64,000 nucleotides of DNA, taken from an uncultured Peptococcaceae bacterium (lineage in GTDB: Bacteria > Bacillota > Peptococcia > Peptococcales > Peptococcaceae). Position 1 is the first letter of the stretch; every line of letters starts with the position of its first letter. The notes under the pieces are model-generated. The model ran no database searches and was not told the origin of the DNA. It saw only the letters and a list, made by a program, of their open reading frames with translations. The DNA lies in assembly GCA_937976375.1 (NCBI GenBank), contig CALJRU010000061.1, positions 44,250 through 108,249 of the forward strand, read 5' to 3'. Position numbers and translations under genes: made by a program. Below are positions 27,022 to 35,673 of this stretch, in pieces.

Positions 27022-28448
27022 TTATGCACTCCCTCCTTTGGAACAAATATTTGGATACAAAACCGCGGCACCAGATAAAGCTCCAGCGTACCATTCAGGC
27101 TGTTGATCCGTCGGCGCATCTCGGTGATTCCTCCGCCTTCCCTGATTGGTCCGACCGGAGGAATTCCATTGTCCGTTACAGTCATGCGCCAACAATCGTT
27201 CTCAAAAAAATGGAATTGGATGCGCGTGGCATACCCATGACGCACAGCGTTGGTCACACACTCCACGGCAATCTCTGCAAAATTATTGGCCACCGTCCTA
27301 TCTTCTGGCAGCTCTCCCTGGATTTCGACAGCCACTTCCATTCCAAGAAAGGTTTCCTTCAGCATCTCCAGACGATGCGCAGGACTCGGCGCCGAATCTT
27401 CCGAAAAGGCTTTTGGAAGGCTGCGTACAAAATCTATCAACAGCATTTCATCCAACTGCTTATGCTCCCGCAGGGCTCGCAGCAGCAGACTTATGCGCTG
27501 GCCTAAGACATCATGCACCCTGCCCTTGCTCCGGGCAATCTCCTCCGCTTCACAGATGCTCTGTAAATTCTCGATGGTATGGCGAAGCTCCTGTCCGCGT
27601 TTCTCCAATATTTGATTTTGATTCGCAAGGAGCGTCACAGCCTCCCATTGTTCCGTAATGTCATCGGCGGTCAGCAGCACCAATGTCCGATGTCGTATTG
27701 GAATATTATGAGAGGAAATACGCCACACTGAGGAATCTGAAAGGCGAAATACCTGCTGGCCTCCCAGAAATTCCCGCATGCAGCCACTGCGCAATGGCCC
27801 TGATTCCAAAAGCTGTTGAAACGCTCTTCCGTTCCGCAAATGCTGTCCGGTCATCTCTTGAGCGAGCAGCTCCATTCGACGATTACACAGAAGGATGTCG
27901 CCGTTCGGGCGAAAGAACAGCAACCCAGTATGCAGAATGCCAATCGTTTCTTTGATGGAAACCAACGAAATCTGAGTGCGAATTTCCCGTCGGCGAATCA
28001 GGCAGATGTGTACACTGCGGCTCATAAAATAGAGAATACCCACAAGGAAAAAGAGCGGATATGCGCGACCAGCAGCCGCTTCTGTTATGGGAAGAAGAAC
28101 TGCCGCCCCAGCAGCAACGAAAAACGGCCATATCAACTCCGTTCCCAAGGCAACAATAATGGCAACCACTGCGATCAGCAAAAATACCATCTGACGAGTG
28201 AGGGCATAGCCGCTAGGTGCCAGAAATCCGCAGAACAGCGCATATTGAACCTGGGCAAGGAGTGCGGCAAAGACAAACAGCATCACCAAAATGAGGCACT
28301 CCATCCCATTTTCCATCCTGCGCACCCATCCGATACGCAGACGCCGAATGCTGTAAGAAATAGCCTGGCTTTGCAGCACGATGCACAGTGCAATCAGCAT
28401 CACCAATGCAATCAGCATCCACTGAGGCAGGCGATAAAACTCAGCCAC
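27018..28448 (-). CDS. Membrane sensor histidine kinase (NarL-partner type)
   Basis: 476 residues from GTG 28448, chosen because GGAGGTGA lies five bases upstream. About five or six membrane helices (residues 8-150) with short loops are followed by a PAS-like region (about 160-270), a coiled coil, and a phosphorylation motif KGRVHDVLGQRIS with H312. The ATPase domain has an N-box (EIAVECVTNAVRHG) and a G1 box reduced to DNGIPP, then GGGITEMRRRI. A kinase sensing something at the membrane and phosphorylating the regulator at 26404. It overlaps the preceding sensor gene by eight bases. Confidence 0.85.
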   Translation of the reverse strand: MAEFYRLPQWMLIALVMLIALCIVLQSQAISYSIRRLRIGWVRRMENGMECLILVMLFVFAALLAQVQYALFCGFLAPSGYALTRQMVFLLIAVVAIIVALGTELIWPFFVAAGAAVLLPITEAAAGRAYPLFFLVGILYFMSRSVHICLIRRREIRTQISLVSIKETIGILHTGLLFFRPNGDILLCNRRMELLAQEMTGQHLRNGRAFQQLLESGPLRSGCMREFLGGQQVFRLSDSSVWRISSHNIPIRHRTLVLLTADDITEQWEAVTLLANQNQILEKRGQELRHTIENLQSICEAEEIARSKGRVHDVLGQRISLLLRALREHKQLDEMLLIDFVRSLPKAFSEDSAPSPAHRLEMLKETFLGMEVAVEIQGELPEDRTVANNFAEIAVECVTNAVRHGYATRIQFHFFENDCWRMTVTDNGIPPVGPIREGGGITEMRRRINSLNGTLELYLVPRFCIQIFVPKEGVHK

Positions 28449-30864
28449 ATTCCTCACCTCCCAAGGGCAGGGTCAAAACAATCCCCGCAGCATCCTCCAG
28501 GTCCTTGCAGGCGATGCGTCCTCCTAAAGAAGAAACCGCAGCCATCAGTTCCTCAGAAAAATGCCATTTCTCTGTATCACTGCTCAAAAGAAAACGGAAC
28601 ACCAGATGCGCCCCTTCGGATTCTAAACAACCCATCACCGGAGAAGTATTCGTTGACCACGCCCATGCTATGATTTCAAAGGCAAAATCATAGCAGACCG
28701 CTGCGTTGCGAATCTTCATCCCCTCACTCTGCCCGCTGCGGATCAGTATTTGCATCCCCGCATAGGAAGCCAGCTCCGCCAGCTCGTCCAAATAAACGCT
28801 CATCTCATCTGCCAGAAGTGAGACATCCTGGCGTGCCAGGAAAAACAAATTACATCTGCGCTTGATATGACACAGACACAATGCAATGTAGGCGGTCAAA
28901 TCTCTCGAATGCTCTGTTTCCGCCAATGTTTCAAGCAAATGTGCCAGAGATGTGACACGACGCTCCAAATCACGATCCAGATGTTCAAACAGCGCTCGAT
29001 TGGTGGCTGAAGTGTACAAACGCTTTTTGATCTCACCTTCCTCCTGCAAAAGCGCATTGGCCGCCTCCAGACGTGTCTGCACATCTTGAATTTCCTGCCG
29101 CAGCCGATTGAGCTGAGAAAGGTCTTCCTGCCACACCGCCATGCCTCCAGGGATGAATACCGCATGGAGCTGCGTCTGGCTGTCTCTCAGCAAGGGGTGG
29201 TCCATATCCATAAGCAGTCGCTTCCATAGAGAACTTGAAATGGGACGCGCGTCAAGGGAAGACAAAATGGTTCGACCATTCTCATCGAGCAGCGTCAGGC
29301 CAATGGGTGCAGAGAAAAAGAGACGCTGATACTGAACATTGACCGGAATCAGCCCTGCATGAAGTACGGTTTCAAAGAACAGAACGGCAATAACACAGAT
29401 AATGACCGTTGGGTCACTTTCCCAGGCCAGGGGCACCCGGTAAATATAGGCAATGACATACGCAAACAACCCTGCGCAGAACAACAGTGGAAATACTTTT
29501 CCTCCCCAATAGGTGCTTCGCCGCCCCTGATAAAACAGTTTGCCGACGGCCACCACTACCATTAAAAGCGACGCAGCCGCAATGAACCAAAATCCTGCAC
29601 CATAGCCATAATCACTGGCCCAATTTCCATCAGGATCAAAAACAAATACCAGCTGATGAAAGTCATTGGTCATCACCAGCAACACAGAAAGTCCATAGCA
29701 AACAAACGGCGGCCACAGAAAACGCACTGGCTTTCCTTCTCCCTCTGCGCGTCCTGTGAGCCTGACCAAATACAAAAGTGTAACAGGCAAAGCCAACTGA
29801 AAAATATAATAGCCATACCAGCACATCCGACTCAGGGCAGCTTCTTGAATCAGCTGATATTTGAACAAACGTAGCAGCAGCCATCCCACCATCAACCAGC
29901 TCATCACATCGACCACCCGGCGAACGTCGTAACGAACCATTCGATGGGAAACGCTTCCTTTCCACAGCAATATGACAGCCACTGCCAGCAGGGCAGATAA
30001 AATATGTTCTCTAAGGTCAGCGGAGGTATAGAGCCGAGTATGAAAAACCTGTCGGCGCAGATCTCTGCTGCTGTCACCAGTGATCTCTAAAACCCAATCA
30101 TAGTCACTCCCTTCCAGCACATGGGCCGACCGATAATCGCTCGGAAATCCCCACGGCCGCTCCCCGCTAACCAGCGGCAGCCCTACAGACAAAAGCACTT
30201 CATCCAATCCGACATCGGGTGTCAGCGGAACATCTGAGAGCAGCCCCATGCGATAAGATAAAGTTCCCTCCGCCGGCACAATGATCTCATACTGTCCCCC
30301 TTCTCGATTCCACGCAACGGCTTCGTAATCCATACAGAGCAAAATAGGCGCATCCGAATCATTGAGCTCGAATTTCCCGTTCTGGCTGAGATGCTCCAAG
30401 AACGCCAGGGCATCCTGTTTGGCTGGCTCTTCCGGGTTCAACCCATAGGACAGCGCAGCAATGGCCAGCATATTGCGAATGATGGATTCACTTCCAATGC
30501 CGACAGGAATTTGGCTTTCCCGAAGGCTGTTCCAGCCAGTAATATCAATGTCGGTCCGTATACGGTCCACAGCTATAACCACGGTGCCCAATACTTGCGG
30601 ATACCAATACCGACCAACACCCTGATTCAGCGCCGGAATCGCCTGAACGTCATAACAAACGACCGCATTGCCATTTTCCACCTCTGCAAAAACTGCATCC
30701 CTCGGTTCCCTAATGTCATACTCAGAAAGATAGGTGCCCAGAGTGTTGACATATTCTTCAGCGCCCTCTGCATCGGAAACCAAATATCTGTCGCTTGGCG
30801 CCGACGCACATCCCGTCAGCAACAGGCACAGCAAAAGAACAAGAGATAGCCATTGAACCTTCAT
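28441..30864 (-). CDS. Substrate-binding/7TM fused sensor with degenerate kinase end
   Basis: 807 residues. A lipoprotein-like signal ends in LLTGC (Cys19), followed by an extracytoplasmic domain (about 20-290) resembling a type 2 periplasmic binding fold, then about eight membrane helices (one, then a seven-helix block, 300-545), a PAS-like stretch, a coiled coil (about 590-640) and a C-terminal region with CLCHIKRRCNLFF. The last 170 residues align in layout with a kinase ATPase domain but show no N-box Asn and no DxGxG. It may be a receptor subunit for the kinase made from the next gene. The ATG overlaps the previous stop (ATGA), which fixes the start. Confidence 0.75.
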   Translation of the reverse strand: MKVQWLSLVLLLCLLLTGCASAPSDRYLVSDAEGAEEYVNTLGTYLSEYDIREPRDAVFAEVENGNAVVCYDVQAIPALNQGVGRYWYPQVLGTVVIAVDRIRTDIDITGWNSLRESQIPVGIGSESIIRNMLAIAALSYGLNPEEPAKQDALAFLEHLSQNGKFELNDSDAPILLCMDYEAVAWNREGGQYEIIVPAEGTLSYRMGLLSDVPLTPDVGLDEVLLSVGLPLVSGERPWGFPSDYRSAHVLEGSDYDWVLEITGDSSRDLRRQVFHTRLYTSADLREHILSALLAVAVILLWKGSVSHRMVRYDVRRVVDVMSWLMVGWLLLRLFKYQLIQEAALSRMCWYGYYIFQLALPVTLLYLVRLTGRAEGEGKPVRFLWPPFVCYGLSVLLVMTNDFHQLVFVFDPDGNWASDYGYGAGFWFIAAASLLMVVVAVGKLFYQGRRSTYWGGKVFPLLFCAGLFAYVIAYIYRVPLAWESDPTVIICVIAVLFFETVLHAGLIPVNVQYQRLFFSAPIGLTLLDENGRTILSSLDARPISSSLWKRLLMDMDHPLLRDSQTQLHAVFIPGGMAVWQEDLSQLNRLRQEIQDVQTRLEAANALLQEEGEIKKRLYTSATNRALFEHLDRDLERRVTSLAHLLETLAETEHSRDLTAYIALCLCHIKRRCNLFFLARQDVSLLADEMSVYLDELAELASYAGMQILIRSGQSEGMKIRNAAVCYDFAFEIIAWAWSTNTSPVMGCLESEGAHLVFRFLLSSDTEKWHFSEELMAAVSSLGGRIACKDLEDAAGIVLTLPLGGEECG

Positions 30865-31214
30865 GGCGCCACCGGCTCTCCGCATTCCTTCATCCGCGCG
30901 GCACACTCTCTGCACAAATCAATCTCCTCGCAGATCAGGAAACAGGAATCACAAACCAAACGTCGGCAGATGGGGCACTGACTGAATCGCTCCCTCGCTT
31001 CCTTTCCCGCCGTTAATCGAGCTTGCCGCTTCTCTCGCTGATAGATGGCATCATACAGCTCTTTCTTTTCCAAATCCTCGGTCGCCTGTTTTGCTTTAGA
31101 AAATGGAATACTGCTGCTGTACCAAAATTCACCGCACACCTCACAGCGAACAGCAAAACAAAAATACTGTGGTGTGGAGCAATCCTCCAAATGACTGTAC
31201 AAAAGATTTAACAT
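30861..31214 (-). CDS. Cys-rich zinc-binding small protein
   Basis: 117 residues with three Cys clusters: CEVCGEFW (about 29-36), CPICRRLVCDSC (about 78-90) and CRECAARMKEC (about 101-111). They look like two zinc ribbons or a treble-clef arrangement. A charged helix lies between. Probably cytoplasmic; I know no function. It is the first gene of the sensor-kinase-regulator operon and overlaps the next gene by four bases, so it is made in step with the sensor. ATG 31214 is preferred over two upstream GTGs because of its spacing from AAGGTGG. Confidence 0.75.
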   Translation of the reverse strand: MLNLLYSHLEDCSTPQYFCFAVRCEVCGEFWYSSSIPFSKAKQATEDLEKKELYDAIYQREKRQARLTAGKEARERFSQCPICRRLVCDSCFLICEEIDLCRECAARMKECGEPVAP

Positions 31215-31239
31215 CGCATTCACCACCTTCCTTACATTG

Positions 31240-31310
31240 ACTATATCAGAAGCAGGTCAGGAAAATATATTATCCAATGGATACTTTTCACAGATGGTAT
31301 CCATTGGATA
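31240..31310 (-). promoter_or_regulatory. Activator-type promoter with twin TATCCAWTGGATA palindromes
   Basis: TATCCAATGGATA (31271-31283) and TATCCATTGGATA (31298-31310) are two 13-bp palindromes, 27 bp centre to centre; together they also form a 16-bp inverted repeat. On the minus strand the nearer one is centred 32 bp upstream of the first base of a -10 box TATAGT (31245-31240). No -35 box is present. It should drive the operon 31214-26404. Confidence 0.65.
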
Positions 31311-31314
31311 ATAC

Positions 31315-31355
31315 AAAAAGTGCACAAAAATCCTTCTCAGATTCCTGTGCACTTT
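31315..31355 (-). terminator. Terminator of the SBP/membrane-LuxR operon
   Basis: On the minus strand AAAGTGCACA pairs with TGTGCACTTT around a 21-nt loop and is followed by Ts. It lies about 20 bp after the membrane-LuxR stop codon. Confidence 0.82.
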
Positions 31356-31375
31356 GCTTAATATTTGGAGAACAC

Positions 31376-32968
31376 TCAGAAAAGCTCCTGCAGTCTTCCG
31401 CAACGGCGAAGCAGATCGATATAGAGCATCAATTCATCTCGGGAGGCCACACCCAGCTTTTTATAGATATGTCGGTTGTGCTTGCGAACGGTGCTCATAC
31501 TTATAAAAGCAAGCTCCGGAATCTCCGCAATTTCATGACCATCGATGTAATAGCGAAGAATGTTGCGTTCTGCCTCTGTAAGCAAATCCTTTCGCTCTAT
31601 AAACTGATCGAAAAGTTCAGCAATATTCGGCGGAAGTTCCCCCTGCTCCAATCGCTGATTCCGCGCCCGGGCGTTCAGAAACTCTGCCAGCTCATCCACC
31701 TCAGAAATTCCGGAGGACACTCCCTGTTCCAACATTTCTTCCTGCTGAAACCGTTTGAGACTGTCAGTAATCGGTCGGACAAATCGCCGCGCCAAAAAGA
31801 ACGAAACAACCAACAATATGAAGAGCAACACGATGGACACAATAATCCAGGTTTGCTGGACACCGTTCGTATATGCAACATAGCTCTCTTGGGGAATCAA
31901 AACAGCAGCAGCCCAAACCGTATCCTCCGAATCATTTTTTGAAACTGGGATGATTTGATGCAGACCAATGTATTTTCCGGTGTCCGAATCGTATTCGTTA
32001 TAGTACCGCCCCTGATGAATGACAAGATTTTCCTGGCCGTTTAAGTAGGTGCCATTGACGCTGCCAACCAGCCCGTCAGACAATAGCAGGTGGCCGTCCT
32101 GAAGCGGAGCCAGGATGGTAACAACGGAGCCAAATTGACCTTCCACTGTAGGATAAGAAAACTGGAAATACAATGCGCTGATTTCGACGCCGCAGACACC
32201 GTACACTGTCCCAGCGCTGCCCACAATAGGGACGCACAACAGCATCGCAGATTCCCACGTATCTTTGAGCCCAATTCGAGTAGACCAGAAGTATTGCTCG
32301 GCAGGCCGATTCAGAGAGGTATTCATCAAGTCCTGACAACCTGGAATTTGATGGATGTCAAATTCCAAATTCCAGCGGTTGTGCAATTCCAGATCCTTTT
32401 GCCGCGCGATGTCAGGAATGCCGCGGAAATATACCACGGTAGGTGTAATTGGACTGCTGGCGCTAAGATTAGAATAGCGCAGATGAATACCGCTCCTGAA
32501 GTTTTCTGCTCCATCCAATCCAGTATTGGTGGTTGCATTTAAAATTGCATACGCACCATTACAGTTTGAAACCTGCAGCGTTGTACTGATCAGCGGATAC
32601 ATGGCTTCTTGCAGATGCAGCAGCTGTTCTGGTGAATCGTTGACCTCCTGAAAAGATATTCCTTCCTGAACCAGTACGCGTTCAATTTCCCGGCTTAATT
32701 CTTTCGAGAGATTCAAGCTTTGCGCGGTCAAATTATCCAGATGATTCTCCAGATGATCCCGGGTGCTCTTTAGTTGAATTTCCATAACCTCGTGGAGTTG
32801 TTCGTCATCTTGCGAAAAGCCTCCAGCAATAGATAGAAGAAGGATAATCGCTGCAAAAACAACCAATATCATAGACGCCCAATAAAGCATCAATTTTTTC
32901 TGCATGCCCACGCTTTGCTTTTTTGCAAAAGCATTCAGCGCCCGCAGCTCTTTCAGTTTGTTCAGCAC
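31376..32968 (-). CDS. Membrane-anchored LuxR-family regulator with extracellular sensor domain
   Basis: 530 residues from GTG 32968 (GGAGG seven bases before). A short basic cytoplasmic N-terminus, a membrane helix (about 28-50), an extracellular region of about 320 residues with the helix-rich start and beta-sheet core typical of Cache domains, a second helix (about 372-394), a linker, and a C-terminal LuxR helix-turn-helix (about 460-515: LLTEAERNILRYYIDG...STVRKHNRHIYKKLGV). It would bind DNA from the membrane in response to an external ligand. It follows the substrate-binding protein gene by 21 bp, so the two probably act together. Confidence 0.85.
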   Translation of the reverse strand: MLNKLKELRALNAFAKKQSVGMQKKLMLYWASMILVVFAAIILLLSIAGGFSQDDEQLHEVMEIQLKSTRDHLENHLDNLTAQSLNLSKELSREIERVLVQEGISFQEVNDSPEQLLHLQEAMYPLISTTLQVSNCNGAYAILNATTNTGLDGAENFRSGIHLRYSNLSASSPITPTVVYFRGIPDIARQKDLELHNRWNLEFDIHQIPGCQDLMNTSLNRPAEQYFWSTRIGLKDTWESAMLLCVPIVGSAGTVYGVCGVEISALYFQFSYPTVEGQFGSVVTILAPLQDGHLLLSDGLVGSVNGTYLNGQENLVIHQGRYYNEYDSDTGKYIGLHQIIPVSKNDSEDTVWAAAVLIPQESYVAYTNGVQQTWIIVSIVLLFILLVVSFFLARRFVRPITDSLKRFQQEEMLEQGVSSGISEVDELAEFLNARARNQRLEQGELPPNIAELFDQFIERKDLLTEAERNILRYYIDGHEIAEIPELAFISMSTVRKHNRHIYKKLGVASRDELMLYIDLLRRCGRLQELF

Positions 32969-32989
32969 AGGATTTCCTCCCTTCCTCTA

Positions 32990-34354
32990 TTACCGTTCCA
33001 TAATCTCCTGAAAGGTCTTGAGCCGCTCTGTGCTGATCTGCGCCAACTTGGCCTCTCCGCCATTCAGATAATCCTGGCGCCCCAGCGCAAACTGTGCTCT
33101 TACATTATCCTCCAATGTCGTTTCAAGGCTCAGATAACTCTGCAGCTGCGGCGGCACATAAAATTCATAGTTTTTCTGAGTATCCAAATATGCTTGATAG
33201 AGAGAAACGTATTTGGCGCTCTCTAACTCCTCAATGGCTTTTGGCAATTCATTTTCAAATGCGCTTTTGGTCACCGGCATATAGCCTGTTCTAGTCACAA
33301 ACTCTACATTGTGTTCCGGATCCGTCAGCCACTTTAGAAAAGTCACCGCAGCCTGTTCGCGCTCTGGAGTGGAGCGGACGGTGCAAAATCCTGCGCCTCT
33401 CTGCATCACCAGCTTTTCTCCGTTCTCAAATACCGGACATGGACGAGAGACGATGGTGATATCCTCGGAAGTGTTGTCTGAATAGGTCACAACATCGCTG
33501 TAATAAAGAATGCTGGCCGACGACGCCACACTGACGATGCTTTCACCGGTGCGGATTGATTCAGTGGCATAGCCGCCCTTTAGCCAGACACCGCCCTTGA
33601 AGGCAGCCTGCGCCAATGGCTCCCACACTGTCTGAAAAACAGGCCCAAAGGCCAATTTATCTCCCTGAAAGAAATCCTCGCCCAGAGATTCGACCCCCAC
33701 CTGAAAATAATTAAAATAATAGTCGTGGACAAACATGGCCTTCGCATCTCCCGGAATATCCGGTGTCTGGGCATCGCTCCATTCAGCATAAGTTTCTGCA
33801 GCCTTATACAAGCCCTCCCAAGTGTCGAGATCTTCCATGCTTATACCCGTTTCCTGAGAAAAACGATCGAAAATTGTCTGATTGATGAACATGATTTCCG
33901 TAGATTTTGCCACCGGAAAAATGACCAGGTGGTCATCTATCGTGCCTTCTTCTATAAATGCCGGAATAAAATCAGACAATTCTTCTTCGCTGAAATAGTC
34001 CTTATAGTCCACGAGAATGCTGTCGTCTGGCAGCGCCAGCACCGTTTTGGGATATGAGATAAAAAGATCCGGCAATTCAGGCGCCCCTGGTTCTTCATTG
34101 GCAGCAGCCAGAACCAGCTCATGAATGGTATTGGTATTTGACACCGAAGTCACCTGCACATTGATCTGTTTTTGCTTTCCCACAGTTTGGTTAAACTGGT
34201 CAATGAGATCATTGAGGGGAGAATCCGTTTGTCCGCCATAGACATGCCAAACCGTAATCGTGGTTGGCACCTCTTCTTTTGTGACAGTATTAGAACAGCC
34301 TGTGCAAAACAACAACACTGCAATCAGAAAGATAATGATGTTTCTATTTTTCAT
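32990..34354 (-). CDS. Substrate-binding lipoprotein (extracellular solute-binding family 1)
   Basis: 454 residues. Lipobox FCTGC places the lipid-modified Cys near residue 20. The mature part has the family 1 layout: TTITVWHVYGGQTDSPLNDLIDQFNQ at the start, LPDLFISYP, and the closing segment AAVTFLKWLTDPEHNVEFVTRTGYMPVT. Such proteins normally feed an ABC importer of sugars, but no permease or ATPase gene is nearby. Its partner here is the membrane LuxR regulator, so a ligand-capture role in signalling is likely (inference). The start at 34354 follows AAGGGGGG. Its promoter carries the CTACCC palindrome. Confidence 0.87.
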   Translation of the reverse strand: MKNRNIIIFLIAVLLFCTGCSNTVTKEEVPTTITVWHVYGGQTDSPLNDLIDQFNQTVGKQKQINVQVTSVSNTNTIHELVLAAANEEPGAPELPDLFISYPKTVLALPDDSILVDYKDYFSEEELSDFIPAFIEEGTIDDHLVIFPVAKSTEIMFINQTIFDRFSQETGISMEDLDTWEGLYKAAETYAEWSDAQTPDIPGDAKAMFVHDYYFNYFQVGVESLGEDFFQGDKLAFGPVFQTVWEPLAQAAFKGGVWLKGGYATESIRTGESIVSVASSASILYYSDVVTYSDNTSEDITIVSRPCPVFENGEKLVMQRGAGFCTVRSTPEREQAAVTFLKWLTDPEHNVEFVTRTGYMPVTKSAFENELPKAIEELESAKYVSLYQAYLDTQKNYEFYVPPQLQSYLSLETTLEDNVRAQFALGRQDYLNGGEAKLAQISTERLKTFQEIMER

Positions 34355-34444
34355 ATGACCATCCCCCCTTATTTTCATTATATCAACCGTGCGTGAACAG
34401 CTCCACAAAAATCTCCATTTTTGATGCTATGAAGCTCCTTTTTT

Positions 34445-34489
34445 AGTATAGCACAGGTTTTCCCGCCTTCCACTACCCATAGCGGGTAG
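34445..34489 (-). promoter_or_regulatory. Activator-type promoter with CTACCC palindrome, copy 2
   Basis: CTACCCATAGCGGGTAG (34473-34489) is centred 31 bp upstream of the first base of the -10 box TATACT (34450-34445, minus strand), the same spacing as copy 1. The -35 position reads GTGGAA. The left half-site TACCCAT fits the NarL heptamer consensus exactly. Confidence 0.7.
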
Positions 34490-34600
34490 TCTTTTTTCAG
34501 TCAGATTTTGTTCCATCAATCCATCACTATTTATAAGGGTTGTGCCAGGAAATTTTGAACGTGCTTCTGCTGCTGGCTGAAAAAACCGATGTGCCCAACA

Positions 34601-34632
34601 AAAAACGCCCACAGCGTGTTACTGTGAGCGTT
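34601..34632 (-). terminator. Terminator of the dac-like/holA operon
   Basis: On the minus strand AACGCTCACAG pairs with CTGTGGGCG and is followed by at least six Ts; it lies directly after the holA stop codon. Confidence 0.85.
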
Positions 34633-34638
34633 GGTGAC

Positions 34639-35673
34639 TTATCGAACCATGCGGCGGCCACGCACGGCAATGGTGGCGCAGCAGTTGATGATGGCTTCTT
34701 CGACGAAGGCGTCCATATCGAGGCGCGCGGTGCTCTTGCTTTTGACGTCACAGTCCACAAGATAGAGATACACACTGGAAAGCGCCTCGGTCGAAAGATG
34801 GCGCGCCTGATTGATGAGCTTCTTCACATAGTACTCATGACGCTTAATCTCACCGCGAATGGCGCTTTGTCCCATACCCTCTGCGAGCATAGACTGCACT
34901 TCAAGCAACCGTCGCACCGTATCCAAAAGCTGGCGCAGCACCTGCGGCGATTTGCTGCCTAAATAAAGGCAGTCACGATAAGCAGCAAGCGCTGTACTGG
35001 TGCGGCCCTCTACAAGTGCATCGGTAAGATTAAAAATGGTGCGCGACGGTGTTGGAGTGACAATGGCAGCCACATCTTCCTCCGTAATCAGCGCATCCTC
35101 CCGGTCGCCAAGATACAGTGCAAGCTTTTCCAATTCACTGGCGAGCAGCAAGGTGCCATCCTGCGGCGCCATGTCTTCCAAAATAGCCAATGCCTGCGGC
35201 GTAAACGCTTTGCCCATTTTTTTTGCTTCTGCCCGCAGCCACGGCGCTACGTCGCGTCCTTTTGGCTGTTGACACTGCATGGCTTCACTACTGGCAATCA
35301 CCTTTTTCAGAAATGCGCCGGGGGCTTCTTCGGTGGTATAGCGAAAAATCAATAGCGCATCCGGGTTGGGCGCAGCACAGAATTCAAGAAGTGCTTTTTC
35401 TTCCTCTGCTGTAATCAGCCCCTTTTTGCGTGCACCGGCTGCAAAAAACGACGGTTCCCTTACAACAACAACACGCCGCTCTGCCATGAATGGCAGGCTA
35501 CGCGCCAGCACAAGGATCTCAGAAAGGCGTACAGCCTCACCATCCACACGCTCAAGGTTGAAAGGGCGGGTGCCCTCATCAGGGAGCACCCGCTCAATCA
35601 TTTTTTCAATGGTCTGATCCATGCGCAATCCATCATTGCCATAATACAGGCGAACGCCGCTTGGCAGGCTCAC
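34639..35673 (-). CDS. holA: DNA polymerase III delta subunit
   Basis: 344 residues, usual length. It is the clamp-loader subunit that opens the beta clamp. The N-terminal half has the AAA+-like fold of the family (YYGNDGLRMDQTIEKMI; LPFMAERRVVVVREP) and the C-terminal third is the helical collar domain (LTDALVEGRTSTALAAYRD, IRGEIKRHEYYVKKLINQAR). The GTG start overlaps the TGA of the upstream gene (GTGA), and GGAGG six bases before supports it. Confidence 0.93.
   Translation of the reverse strand: MSLPSGVRLYYGNDGLRMDQTIEKMIERVLPDEGTRPFNLERVDGEAVRLSEILVLARSLPFMAERRVVVVREPSFFAAGARKKGLITAEEEKALLEFCAAPNPDALLIFRYTTEEAPGAFLKKVIASSEAMQCQQPKGRDVAPWLRAEAKKMGKAFTPQALAILEDMAPQDGTLLLASELEKLALYLGDREDALITEEDVAAIVTPTPSRTIFNLTDALVEGRTSTALAAYRDCLYLGSKSPQVLRQLLDTVRRLLEVQSMLAEGMGQSAIRGEIKRHEYYVKKLINQARHLSTEALSSVYLYLVDCDVKSKSTARLDMDAFVEEAIINCCATIAVRGRRMVR

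Noticed and set aside
32990..34354. Complete ABC sugar importer
   Set aside because: Only the binding protein is present; no permease or ATPase genes occur on either side, so an importer cannot be called.
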